Below are positions 1-6,949 of a DNA stretch of 10,489 bases, piece by piece. Made by a program: the position numbers and the translations under genes. Positions within the stretch are counted from its first letter, which is position 1, and each line of letters begins with the position of its first letter. Source of the stretch: Syntrophaceae bacterium UBA5761 (GTDB taxonomy: Bacteria > Desulfobacterota > Syntrophia > Syntrophales > UBA4778); NCBI GenBank assembly GCA_002418885.1, contig DIEZ01000013.1, forward strand, positions 17,183-27,671, written 5' to 3'. The notes beneath the pieces were generated by a model that worked only from the letters and a program-made list of their open reading frames with translations, had not been told where the DNA came from and ran no database searches.

Positions 1-862
1 GGGCCTCGGTGAAATACTGGTACTGGTCGCGAAGTCCCTCGGGCATCTCGACGTACTCGATCCGCGGCTCCATGTCGAGGGCGGAAAAAACCGCCCTGAC
101 CAGGTCGTCCCACGTACGCGCTACACCGGTGCCGAGGTTGAAGATCCCCCCGACGCCCGGGTTCCGGCACAGCCACCAGAGGACATCCACGCAGTCCTTG
201 ACGTATATGAAGTCCCGCATCTGGCCACCGTCGGGGTAATCCGGCTTGTAGGACTTGAAAAGCCTTACCTTCCCCGTTTCCCGGATATCGCCGAAGGCCT
301 TGTGAACGACGCTCCTCATGTCACCCTTGTGGTATTCGTTGGGGCCGAAGACATTGAAGAACTTGACCCCCGCCACCTTTTCCCCCAGGTCGTTCTTCAG
401 GATCCCAAGGTCGAAGAGGTGCTTGGAGTAGCCGTACATGTTGATCGGCCGGAGCGTACGGGTCACGGCGTCGTCGTCGGAAAACCCCTGCGACCCGTCG
501 CCGTATGTCGCCGCGCTGCTGGCATAGACGAAACGGACGTCGTTCCTCACCGCCCAGACGGCAAGGGCCCGGCTGTAAAGGTAGTTGTTGCGCATCAGGT
601 GTTCGGCGTCGCGCTCCGTCGTCGAGGAGTTGGCGCCGAGGTGGACTAAGGTCTTCACCTGAAACGGGACCTTATCGGCGAGGACCATCTCGAGAAAGGA
701 TTCTTTGTGGAGGTAATCACTGAAACGCCGCTTGACGAGGTTTTTCCATTTCTCCGATTCGCCCAGTTCATCGACGATCAGGATGTCGTCGACCCCCTCT
801 TCGTTGAGCTTCCAGACGAAAACGCTCCCGATGAAACCCGCACCGCCCGTTACGATGACCAT
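1..862 (-). CDS. hldD: ADP-L-glycero-D-manno-heptose 6-epimerase, 3' end cut by window
   Basis: This enzyme epimerises C6 of ADP-D-glycero-D-manno-heptose to give ADP-L-glycero-D-manno-heptose, the cytosolic donor for the inner-core heptoses of lipopolysaccharide. I translated 287 codons from the ATG at 862; the frame runs off the left edge. About 25-40 residues are probably missing, since the E. coli enzyme has about 310. It is an extended SDR protein. The NAD(P)-binding TGGAGFIGS lies at residues 5-13, YASSAATYG at 113-121 (catalytic Ser116), and the YxxxK pair is Tyr143/Lys147 in MYGYSK. Family-typical stretches FNVFGPNEYHKG, RDFIYVKD and GIFNLGTG follow. The start is where the Rossmann strand begins, with a weak purine-rich AGAGG about 12 bases upstream. 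It lies 37 bases after the kdnA-like gene on the same strand, probably as the last visible gene of that transcription unit. Confidence 0.95.
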   Translation of the reverse strand, partial: MVIVTGGAGFIGSVFVWKLNEEGVDDILIVDELGESEKWKNLVKRRFSDYLHKESFLEMVLADKVPFQVKTLVHLGANSSTTERDAEHLMRNNYLYSRALAVWAVRNDVRFVYASSAATYGDGSQGFSDDDAVTRTLRPINMYGYSKHLFDLGILKNDLGEKVAGVKFFNVFGPNEYHKGDMRSVVHKAFGDIRETGKVRLFKSYKPDYPDGGQMRDFIYVKDCVDVLWWLCRNPGVGGIFNLGTGVARTWDDLVRAVFSALDMEPRIEYVEMPEGLRDQYQYFTEA

Positions 863-899
863 TCTCTTCGTTTTCCTCTATCGCAGAAGCCGACGGCTA

Positions 900-2102
900 T
901 CAAAGCGCCTTCGCCGCCTTTTCGATCCCCCGTCTGACCGCGTCGAGTCTCTCTGTCGGCATCTTCACGTTTATCCCCATGACCAGCGTCCGACCCAAGA
1001 GGTCCTCCGCCTTAGGGAAGCCGCTCCTGTCGTAGGTCACCTTCCCCTTATAGGATGGGTCGGCGAAGGGGTACCTCTTGGAATTCGCCGTAGACTTCGC
1101 CAGGAAGTGCTCCCAGTTGGGCAGGTAATGCCAGAGGTTGTCCTTGTAACATACCGTGTCGACGCCCTCCGCACCGAGGGCCCGCTGTAATCTCTTCGCC
1201 CTCGCCTCCTCGGGCATGTTGAAGGCCAAGAACGTGGCCGAATCACCGTCAGGGTCGGCGAGCTCCCGGAAACCGACGCCCTTCACCGCCGTGAGGGTTT
1301 CCTTGATCGCCACCTTGTTCTTCTTCTGCTCGGCGACGATGTGGTCCAACTTTCTCAGTTGAGCCAATCCGAGGGCCCCCTGCAGCTCGTTCATCCGGTA
1401 GTTGAAGCCCAGTATGGTCCGCCCCTCCATGGCCCGGCTGACCGCGGGGTCGTGGTCATGGCCGTGGTCGTGGTACCAGTCGGCGCGGTCGTACAGCGCC
1501 TTGCTGTCCGTCAGGACCATCCCCCCCTCGCCGGTCGTCACGGTCTTGTAGTAGTCGAAGCTGAAGATCCCCATGTCGCCGAAGGTGCCGAGCTTCTTCC
1601 CCCGGAAGCTTGCCCCGCATCCCTGGGCGTTGTCTTCGAGGACGAGGAGGTTGTGTCTCTTCGCCGCCGCCACGATACGGTCGACCTTGGCCGGAGCCCC
1701 GCACATGTGGACTGGGATTACGCATTTCGTGTAACTCGTGAGCTTCCGCTCGACGTCTTCCGGGTCTAAGTTCAGCGTCTCGTCGATGTCTGCGGCAACG
1801 GGGATCGCCCCGACCTCGAGAACGGCCTCGTATGTCGCGATGAAGGTAAAGGCGGGCACGATGACCTCGTCGCCCGGCCCCACGTCGAGGGCGGTAAGGG
1901 AAACCTTCAGGGCCGAGGACCCGGAGGTCACTCCCAGGGAGTACCGCGCCCCGCAGTATTTAGCGAAGGCTTCCTCGAACTCGCGGACCTTGTAGACGCC
2001 CCTTCGTTCTTTATCCAACCCGTACCGCATCAGGACGCCCGTCTCCAGGACCTCCATGACTTCCTTGATTTCTTCTTTTCCGATGAGTTCCGCTCCCGCC
2101 AT
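900..2102 (-). CDS. kdnA: DegT/DnrJ/EryC1-family PLP aminotransferase, probable Kdo8N-forming KdnA
   Basis: A 400-residue PLP-dependent sugar aminotransferase. Seen in the sequence: a phosphate-binding SGSSALK near 60-66, the cofactor aspartate at 157 in LEDNAQ, and the Schiff-base lysine at 186 in SFDYYKTVTTGEGG. An unusual histidine-rich DHGHDH lies at 212-217. FNYRMNELQGALGLAQLRKLD at 233-253 is a family signature. From memory, Shewanella KdnA shares DHGHDH, the ALGLAQLRKLD block and an NWHYLKNW-like block (here LWHYLPNW, 323-330). KdnA transfers an amino group, with glutamate as donor, to 8-oxo-Kdo, giving 8-amino-3,8-dideoxy-manno-octulosonate (Kdo8N) for the lipopolysaccharide core. The adjoining dehydrogenase, 11 bases upstream, is the expected KdnB partner. 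GGAGGA lies 4 bases before the ATG. The family is broad, so another sugar substrate (perosamine- or dTDP-amino-sugar-type) remains possible. Confidence 0.8.
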   Translation of the reverse strand: MAGAELIGKEEIKEVMEVLETGVLMRYGLDKERRGVYKVREFEEAFAKYCGARYSLGVTSGSSALKVSLTALDVGPGDEVIVPAFTFIATYEAVLEVGAIPVAADIDETLNLDPEDVERKLTSYTKCVIPVHMCGAPAKVDRIVAAAKRHNLLVLEDNAQGCGASFRGKKLGTFGDMGIFSFDYYKTVTTGEGGMVLTDSKALYDRADWYHDHGHDHDPAVSRAMEGRTILGFNYRMNELQGALGLAQLRKLDHIVAEQKKNKVAIKETLTAVKGVGFRELADPDGDSATFLAFNMPEEARAKRLQRALGAEGVDTVCYKDNLWHYLPNWEHFLAKSTANSKRYPFADPSYKGKVTYDRSGFPKAEDLLGRTLVMGINVKMPTERLDAVRRGIEKAAKAL

Positions 2103-2106
2103 CGTC

Positions 2107-2112
2107 TCCTCC
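2107..2112 (-). promoter_or_regulatory. Strong Shine-Dalgarno of kdnA
   Basis: The minus strand reads GGAGGA four bases before the ATG at 2102. It lies in the 11-base gap behind the kdnB stop codon (2114-2116), so the two genes are probably translated from one mRNA. It supports the chosen start of the aminotransferase. Confidence 0.75.
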
Positions 2113-2113
2113 G

Positions 2114-3271
2114 TTAGAACGCCCGTTTGTACAACTCGACCGCGTCCTCCCAGGTGACTCTCCTGGGGTTGTTCTCCAGAGGCCTCACCACCGTCAGGGC
2201 GGCGTCGGCCAGGCCGGGAATATCCTCTTCGGTGATCCCTCTTGCCTCAAGCCCCAGCTCTATGCCGCAGTCCTCGACAAGGGACTCTACGGCCTCGAGG
2301 GCCAGGTAGGCCGCGTCACGGACGGAGAGCCCCGCCACGGATTCGCCCATCGCCTCGGCGATAAGGGAGAATTTCCCGAGCGCCGCCGGCAGGTTGAATT
2401 CCATCACCGGCAGGAGCATCAGTGTGTTCGCGAGGCCGTGCGGTATCCCAAATCTTCCGCCCAGCGGATAGGAGAGCGAGTGCACCGCCGTAACCCCCGC
2501 ATTCGCGAGGCCAAGCCCCGCGTAGAGGCTTCCCAGGAGCATGGCCTCTCGCGCCTCGACATCCAGGCCGTTATGGACGCAAACTCTAAGGTTTTCCGCG
2601 ATCAGCCTTATCGCCTGGAGGGAGACCATCACGCTCACCGGGCTTGCGTTCACCGAGGTGTACGACTCGACGGCGTGGCAAAGTGCGTCTAACCCAGTGG
2701 TCGCCGTCGGCTCCGGCGGGAGGCTCAGGGTAAGCATCGGGTCCAGGAGAGCGACCTCCGGGTAGAGGTATGGGCTGTTCATACCCTCTTTCTTCTGTAG
2801 ATCCTTCCTCACGAAGACCGCCGTGAAGGTGACCTCGCTCCCTGTCCCCGCGGTCGTAGGCACCATGACCTTGGGCAGCCCCGGGCCGGGGACCTTATCC
2901 AGCCCCAGGTAGTCCGCGGCCTTGCCCTTGTTGGCGGCAAGGACGGACACGGCCTTCGCGCAGTCGAGGGCGCTTCCGCCTCCGATGCCCACCACGGAAT
3001 CGCACTTTTCTGCGAGGGCGACCTTCGTCCCTTCTTCGGCGAGCTCAAGCTCGGGCTCTGGCCTAACCTTATCGAAGAGCACGAACCCGATGCCGGCGTC
3101 GCCGAGGACCTTCGCTACGTCCTCTCCGCAGCCGCAGGCGTATAGGTTCCCGTCCATCACGACGAGGGGCTTTCGCCCGCCCAGTTCCCGTATGTAGGCG
3201 GGCAGAGTGGAGAAAGACCCCCTCCCGAAGACTATCTTCTTTGCACCGGTAAAGGAAAATGGCTTGATCAT
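2114..3271 (-). CDS. kdnB: Iron-containing-type alcohol dehydrogenase, probable Kdo 8-oxidase KdnB
   Basis: A 385-residue group III (iron-containing-type) alcohol dehydrogenase, a normal family length. The dinucleotide-binding GIGGGSALD spans 95-103, and TTAGTGSEVT at 139-148 is the second cofactor signature. Metal ligands fit the family pattern: Asp195 and His199 (GLDALCHAVESY), His264 (HSLSYPLGG) and His278 (GIPHG). Members bind Fe or Zn; the sequence does not decide which. In Shewanella, KdnB oxidises the C8 hydroxyl of Kdo to an aldehyde, which KdnA then aminates. The tight pairing with a KdnA-like aminotransferase and hldD is the main reason for this call; the domain alone would also fit butanol- or propanediol-type dehydrogenases. 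GGAG lies 9 bases before the ATG. An 89-base spacer separates it from trmJ, so it probably begins the kdnB-kdnA-hldD transcript. Confidence 0.78.
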   Translation of the reverse strand: MIKPFSFTGAKKIVFGRGSFSTLPAYIRELGGRKPLVVMDGNLYACGCGEDVAKVLGDAGIGFVLFDKVRPEPELELAEEGTKVALAEKCDSVVGIGGGSALDCAKAVSVLAANKGKAADYLGLDKVPGPGLPKVMVPTTAGTGSEVTFTAVFVRKDLQKKEGMNSPYLYPEVALLDPMLTLSLPPEPTATTGLDALCHAVESYTSVNASPVSVMVSLQAIRLIAENLRVCVHNGLDVEAREAMLLGSLYAGLGLANAGVTAVHSLSYPLGGRFGIPHGLANTLMLLPVMEFNLPAALGKFSLIAEAMGESVAGLSVRDAAYLALEAVESLVEDCGIELGLEARGITEEDIPGLADAALTVVRPLENNPRRVTWEDAVELYKRAF

Positions 3272-3288
3272 GTCTGTATGCTCCAGTT

Positions 3289-3313
3289 GCCGGGAACGGT
3301 TGTCGCGCCCGGC
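3289..3313 (-). promoter_or_regulatory. Small GC-rich hairpin in the kdnB leader
   Basis: Arms GCCGGG (3289-3294) and CCCGGC (3308-3313) pair over a 13-base loop, inside the predicted 5' leader of kdnB. There is no T-tract after it on either strand, so it is not an intrinsic terminator. It may be chance in GC-rich DNA or may stabilise the mRNA end. Confidence 0.2.
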
Positions 3314-3335
3314 TTAGAATGGCGCCGCGGCAACT

Positions 3336-3364
3336 TAAATAAGTTTCCGGGGGAGGAAAGTCAA
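3336..3364 (-). promoter_or_regulatory. Candidate promoter of kdnB-kdnA-hldD
   Basis: On the minus strand a -35 TTGACT (3364-3359, 5 of 6 to TTGACA) is followed after 17 bases by TATTTA (3341-3336, a poor 3 of 6 match to TATAAT). The -35 overlaps the stop codon of trmJ. Transcription would begin near 3329, leaving a leader of about 58 bases before kdnB. The -10 lies inside an inverted repeat with arms AACTTA/TAAGTT (core 3332-3345, extending imperfectly over 3329-3348), which could be an operator. The good -35 and the operon break favour the call; the weak -10 counts against it. Confidence 0.38.
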
Positions 3365-4101
3365 GTCTTTTTGTTCCGTCCGCAGTACCAATCAAGCTGT
3401 CTGCAGACCCCGCGGACGACCCGAACTTCCCGCGAATAGAGCTTCACGCGGGAGAGAAAACGCCTTATGTTCATCATCCGGTGGTCGGTGTTCTCGGGAC
3501 TGATGAAGCCGACCCTTGTGAGCAGGCCTTGAATCTGTCCGTACATCCCTTCCAGCTCCCGCAACGTGGCGAGTTTCGGGGTGAAGACTTCCCTTTCTGC
3601 CCGGCCGGCGACGAATATCTCGTAGCAGAGGATCATCACAGCATGGGAGAGGTTGATCGATTTCATGGCCTCCGCCGTAGGGATGGTTACCAGGCTGTGG
3701 CAGTACTTTATCTCGTCGTTCGTGAGGCCGAAGTCCTCGGGGCCGAAGAGCAGGGCGACCTCGTTATTCTGAGACAGGTCAATGAGCTCGGCTGCCAGCT
3801 CCCTGGGGTGGAGGTTCGGCCTTCTCGCCCGGCCAACGCGGGAGGTGGTTCCTGCGACGTAATTAAAACCGGAAAGGGCCTCGCCCAGGTCGTCGAAACA
3901 GCGCACGCCGTCAACCACGTCGGCGGCCCCGTGGGTGGCCATCCGGAGGATATTTTCCCGGTCCGCAGGCGGAGAACCCACGACCATGACCTTCTCGACC
4001 CCCATGTTTTTCGCACAGCGCGCTACGGAACCGATATTACCTGGGTATTTCGGTTTGTTCAGGACGATGGTGATGTTTTCTTTCCTGACTCCGACCGTCA
4101 T
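3361..4101 (-). CDS. trmJ: tRNA (cytidine/uridine-2'-O-)-methyltransferase, TrmJ type
   Basis: A 246-residue SpoU/SPOUT-class RNA 2'-O-methyltransferase. TrmJ methylates the ribose of nucleotide 32 in the tRNA anticodon loop using S-adenosylmethionine, working as a dimer. All three SPOUT motifs are visible: motif 1 GNIGSVARCAKNMG (21-34) with the conserved Asn22 and Arg28, motif 2 LLFGPEDFGLTNDE (117-130), and motif 3 PTAEAMKSINLSHAV (141-155) that forms the trefoil knot. The C-terminal extension contains NTDHRMMNIRRFLSR (204-218), characteristic of TrmJ rather than TrmH or TrmL; its length also fits TrmJ. The ATG at 4101 has no clear Shine-Dalgarno, only GGGG about 10 bases upstream, but the protein begins shortly before the first conserved strand and no better start is close. 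It is divergent from rsmG across a 158-base spacer. Confidence 0.9.
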   Translation of the reverse strand: MTVGVRKENITIVLNKPKYPGNIGSVARCAKNMGVEKVMVVGSPPADRENILRMATHGAADVVDGVRCFDDLGEALSGFNYVAGTTSRVGRARRPNLHPRELAAELIDLSQNNEVALLFGPEDFGLTNDEIKYCHSLVTIPTAEAMKSINLSHAVMILCYEIFVAGRAEREVFTPKLATLRELEGMYGQIQGLLTRVGFISPENTDHRMMNIRRFLSRVKLYSREVRVVRGVCRQLDWYCGRNKKT

Positions 4102-4259
4102 CGTTCAGTTGCCCCGGGCCTTGAGATTTGCTAATCAATACCACAAGGCGTTCTTTTTGACATCCCTTCCCGTTTTTTTAGCGGGGGAAGAAAAGCCCTT
4201 CTCCCGTCGGACCCTGACCGATGAAAAAACCCACCGGCGTCCGGGAGTGACCCATAACA

Positions 4260-4952
4260 ATGGACAAAGACACAACAAACGCAGAAAGCAGCGTCCCCGT
4301 CATGACGCACACCCTCGTCGAGGCGTCCTGTGAGATAGGCATCTCTCTCGGAAAGAGGGAAATCGACCTCTTTGTGGAATACTACCGGAGGCTCCTCTTC
4401 TGGAACAGAAAGATAAACCTCGTCTCCCCAAAATCCTTGAAAGATACTGCCGTCCTGCACTTCGTCGATTCCTTGACGGCGGCGGAGCACATCGAAAACA
4501 AGGAGGGGGCCCTTATGGACATAGGTTCGGGTGCCGGATTTCCGGGCATCCCGCTCAAGATAATCATGCCCCGCCTCCGGGTCACACTGTTAGAGGCTTC
4601 ACGGCGGAAGGCGTCTTTTCTCAAGGAAGTCACGAGGAAGCTCGGGCTCGACGGCGTAGAGGTCGCCAATGCAAGGGCCGAGCAACTCGTCGGGGAAGAT
4701 AAATACCGGGGTTCTTTCGGCGTCGTCATTTCACGGGCCACCTTGAAGTTGCCTGAGTTCCTCCGCCTTGGAGCGGAGTTTGCGGCACAGGGCGGAATTC
4801 TCATCGCGATGAAAGGACCCGGCGTCGGCGTAGAACTCAGGGCTGCCGAAGCGACGCTCAAGGACAGAGGGCTTGTGTTCTCCGGTTGGCGGGCCTTCGA
4901 ACTCCCCCTCGCAGGCGGGAAGAGAAAACTGCTAATATTTCAGAAGAATTAG
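4260..4952 (+). CDS. rsmG: 16S rRNA (guanine527-N7)-methyltransferase RsmG
   Basis: A 230-residue class I methyltransferase that makes m7G527 in the 530 loop of 16S rRNA (E. coli numbering; older name GidB). Motifs in order: WNRKINLVSP (48-57), close to the WNxxxNL signature; the SAM-binding DIGSGAGFPGIPLK (87-100); LLEASRRKASFLKEV (110-124); and VVISRA (155-160). The start at 4260 gives a 15-residue tail before the next Met at 4302. GGAG at 4244-4247 supports 4260, though its 12-base spacing is long, and the shorter start remains possible. rsmG-parA-parB is a classic origin-proximal order. The mnmE and mnmG genes that often precede it are not present here; divergent trmJ takes that place. 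Confidence 0.95.
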   Translation: MDKDTTNAESSVPVMTHTLVEASCEIGISLGKREIDLFVEYYRRLLFWNRKINLVSPKSLKDTAVLHFVDSLTAAEHIENKEGALMDIGSGAGFPGIPLKIIMPRLRVTLLEASRRKASFLKEVTRKLGLDGVEVANARAEQLVGEDKYRGSFGVVISRATLKLPEFLRLGAEFAAQGGILIAMKGPGVGVELRAAEATLKDRGLVFSGWRAFELPLAGGKRKLLIFQKN

Positions 4953-5136
4953 GATTATCTGCCACCGCAAAATAACCCTTTGATTAATACCCTTTTTATG
5001 CTAATAAGTTCAAAGCGAATCCTGAAACTCGGTTTTAAACCCCCAAAAAACCAGGTATCCGTCGCCCTTCTTCTTTCAGCTTTTTACCGAAATTTATTTA
5101 ACATTCAGAACTTTTTGCTTAGCATTTCTTCATGTG
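4953..5136 (+). other. AT-rich spacer between rsmG and parA, no confident promoter
   Basis: This spacer of about 180 bases is AT-rich compared with its neighbours and holds several weak sigma70-like hexamers, for example TTGATT (4980-4985) with TAATAA (5002-5007) at 16-base spacing. None is good enough to call. There is no intrinsic terminator after rsmG and no DnaA box. It probably contains the parAB promoter. Confidence 0.4.
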
Positions 5137-5907
5137 ATGCGCAAAACCATCTGTATAGCGAACCAGAAAGGCGGCGTCGGAAAGACTACGACAGCGATTA
5201 ACCTCGCCGCCTCCCTCGCGGTGGCGGAAAAAAAAACCCTTCTGGTTGACTGCGACCCCCAGGCCAACGCCTCGAGCGGGCTCGGCGTTGACCGCGAACG
5301 AACCCATAAAACGAATCTTTACCATGCGTTAATCGGCGAAGTACCGCTTGACGACGTCATCGTCGGCGCACCGATCCCGACCCTCGAGATAGCCCCCTCG
5401 AGCCAGGACCTCATCGGCGTGGAGGTCGAGTTCGTATCGCTCGAAGATAGGGAGAAAAGGTTGCGCAACGCCTTGCGCGCGATGAAACGACATTATGATT
5501 TTGTGATCATCGACTGCCCGCCGTCTTTAGGCCTCCTCACGGTCAACGCCCTCGTCGCGGCGGACAACGTAATCGTCCCGCTCCAGTGCGAGTATTTCGC
5601 CATGGAAGGCCTCGGCCACCTGCTGAACACGATCCGCTTGGTCAGGGCACGGCTCAATCCCCCGCTTTCTCTGGCGGGCATCCTCCTGACCATGTTCGAC
5701 ACACGTAACCGTCTGTCCCATCTCGTCGCCGAAGACGTGAGAAAACACTTCGGCGATAAGGTCTTCAAGACCATAATCCAGCGTAACGTCCGGCTTTCCG
5801 AAAGCCCGAGTCACGGCTTGCCGGTGATGTTGTATGACATAAAATCGAGGGGGGCGATCGCATACCTCGAACTGGCAAAAGAAATTCTTTCCAACGGGAG
5901 GGCATGA
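5137..5907 (+). CDS. parA: Chromosome partitioning ATPase ParA (Soj)
   Basis: A 256-residue deviant-Walker ATPase that binds DNA nonspecifically as an ATP dimer and moves ParB-parS complexes to segregate origins. Seen: deviant Walker A KGGVGKTT (11-18) with the signature Lys11, Walker A' region LLVDCDPQAN (35-44), Walker B region VIIDCPPSLGLLTVNAL (123-139), and the chromosomal-type ending RNVRLSESPSHGLPV (216-230). The short N-terminus, with no DNA-binding domain, places it with chromosomal Soj-type rather than long plasmid ParA proteins. Start choice: GTG at 5134 is directly followed by ATG at 5137. ATG is preferred because three residues before the first strand is usual (MRKTICIANQKGG). 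No Shine-Dalgarno is visible before either. Codons 31-34 contain a run of nine A, but the frame is intact. Confidence 0.95.
   Translation: MRKTICIANQKGGVGKTTTAINLAASLAVAEKKTLLVDCDPQANASSGLGVDRERTHKTNLYHALIGEVPLDDVIVGAPIPTLEIAPSSQDLIGVEVEFVSLEDREKRLRNALRAMKRHYDFVIIDCPPSLGLLTVNALVAADNVIVPLQCEYFAMEGLGHLLNTIRLVRARLNPPLSLAGILLTMFDTRNRLSHLVAEDVRKHFGDKVFKTIIQRNVRLSESPSHGLPVMLYDIKSRGAIAYLELAKEILSNGRA
5896..5901 (+). promoter_or_regulatory. Ribosome binding site that decides the parB start
   Basis: GGGAGG lies inside the last codons of parA. It is 5 bases before the ATG at 5907 but only 2 bases before an overlapping ATG at 5904, so the second ATG is the likelier start of parB. The parA stop TGA (5905-5907) shares one base with it, giving TGATG coupling. 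Confidence 0.65.
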
Positions 5908-6776
5908 TGCCTCCGAAAACGACTCTCGGTAAGGGTCTGGGTGCTATATTCCCGGACATTCTCGAAAAAATCGACGAAAGAAAACCTTTCATCCTCTGCG
6001 GTATAGAAGAGCTCTTTCCCAACCGGTTCCAGGCCCGGAAGGTGTTCGACCCTAAGGAATTGGAAGAGCTCGTCGTTTCCATCAGGGAAAGCGGTATTAT
6101 CCAACCGATCGTCGCCCGGAAAGGTGAAGGGGGCTACGAGATCATCGCGGGAGAGCGCCGCTGGCGGGCCGCCCAGGCAGCGGGCCTCAAGGAAGTACCC
6201 ATCATCATCAGGGAGGCTACGGACCGGGATGTCGCCCTCGTCTCAGTCGTCGAAAACCTCCAGCGGGCGGACCTGAACCCCATAGAAGAGGGTGTTGCTT
6301 ACCATAACCTCATGAACAGCTTCGGACTTTCCCAGGAAGAGGTCGCGGAGAAGGTAGGGAAGGACCGCTCGACGGTGGCAAACACCGTCAGACTCCTGAG
6401 GCTGCCGCAGGATATCAAAGACGCCCTTGCCGCGAAGAAGCTCTCCGCCGGCCATGCCCGGGTCCTTCTGTCTCTAGGTTCGGAGTCGGACCAGGTCGAG
6501 GTATTCAACCTGGTCCGAAAAAAAGGGCTCACCGTGCGGGAAACGGAAGTCCTTGTCCGTAAATTCAAAAGACCACCGCGACCGACTCTTGTAAAAACAA
6601 AGAAAAATGAGATACTCGACCTTGAGGAGAAACTTTCGAAGGCCTTGATGACCAAGGTCCTCGTCAAGCCGGCAAAAAAAGGCGGAAGTATTGAGATACG
6701 GTTTCACTCGTCCAAGGACCTGGACCGGCTGGTGGGGCTGATCCTGGAAAAGGGAGAGGCATTAAATCATCTTTGA
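5907..6776 (+). CDS. parB: Chromosome partitioning CTPase/DNA-binding protein ParB (Spo0J)
   Basis: A 289-residue ParB that binds parS sites, spreads as a CTP-dependent clamp and stimulates the ATPase of ParA. The N-terminal LGKGLGAIF (7-15) is the ParA-contacting segment typical of chromosomal ParB. The CTP-binding fold shows GERRWRAAQAAG (82-93) and ENLQRADLNPIEEG (116-129). The central helix-turn-helix is LSQEEVAEKVGKDRSTVANTVRLLRLP (141-167), the parS reader. KLSAGHARVLL (178-188) follows, then a basic linker (about 220-234) and a C-terminal dimerisation domain (235-289). It overlaps parA by one base. An alternative start at 5904 adds one Met. I found no CACGTG-centred parS anywhere in the window, so ParB must load elsewhere or on a divergent site. 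Confidence 0.95.
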   Translation: MPPKTTLGKGLGAIFPDILEKIDERKPFILCGIEELFPNRFQARKVFDPKELEELVVSIRESGIIQPIVARKGEGGYEIIAGERRWRAAQAAGLKEVPIIIREATDRDVALVSVVENLQRADLNPIEEGVAYHNLMNSFGLSQEEVAEKVGKDRSTVANTVRLLRLPQDIKDALAAKKLSAGHARVLLSLGSESDQVEVFNLVRKKGLTVRETEVLVRKFKRPPRPTLVKTKKNEILDLEEKLSKALMTKVLVKPAKKGGSIEIRFHSSKDLDRLVGLILEKGEALNHL

Positions 6777-6907
6777 AATTTGCCGCCGTTTGTATTATGT
6801 TTCTCCCCGTCTCGGCAAGAATACCCGTATCCTCACCATTCAACCAGAGAAATTAAACTTATTGATAGCTTAGAGTTTTTTACTTCTTGGGACGAAATCC
6901 CTCTCGT

Positions 6908-6927
6908 TTATCAACAGTTGTTGATAA
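6908..6927. promoter_or_regulatory. Perfect inverted pair of DnaA boxes upstream of dnaA
   Basis: TTATCAACA (6908-6916) and its exact reverse complement TGTTGATAA (6919-6927) face each other across two bases, 22 bases before the dnaA start. Each differs from the E. coli box TTATCCACA at one position. A weaker box-like TGTTCATAG follows at 6931-6939. DnaA bound here could repress dnaA or form the upstream half of a bipartite origin. I saw no convincing -35/-10 pair for dnaA in the spacer 6777-6949. Confidence 0.72.
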
Positions 6928-6949
6928 CGTTGTTCATAGGTAACCGACC

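Noticed and set aside
1341..1769. Long open frame on the plus strand antisense to the aminotransferase gene
   Set aside because: It is the shadow of a well supported PLP aminotransferase; its translation has no recognisable domain and shows biased composition.
2892..2900. TTATCCAGC within kdnB, resembling a DnaA box
   Set aside because: Only 7 of 9 matches, lies in coding DNA far from the origin and is isolated.
3481..4134. 217-codon open frame antisense to trmJ
   Set aside because: trmJ shows all SPOUT motifs on the minus strand; the antisense product has no recognisable motif or ribosome binding site.
4157..4180. Perfect -35 hexamer TTGACA upstream of rsmG
   Set aside because: No acceptable -10 lies 15-19 bases downstream; the region there is GC-rich (AGCGGGGG).
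4166..4190. Inverted repeat CTTCCC/GGGAAG around a T7 run between trmJ and rsmG
   Set aside because: The T-run is in the loop, not after the stem, so it does not fit an intrinsic terminator, and divergent genes start on both sides.
4221..4250. Nine-codon open frame starting ATGAAAAAACCC, ending just before rsmG
   Set aside because: No ribosome binding site and no regulatory amino acid run; such a frame is expected by chance.
4980..5201. 73-codon open frame across the rsmG-parA spacer
   Set aside because: It runs into parA in another frame, has no ribosome binding site and low-complexity composition typical of AT-rich spacer.
6855..6867. AAACTTATTGATA, repeated exactly at 8237-8249
   Set aside because: The second copy is inside dnaA coding sequence; it does not fit a DnaA box and is AT-rich enough to recur by chance.
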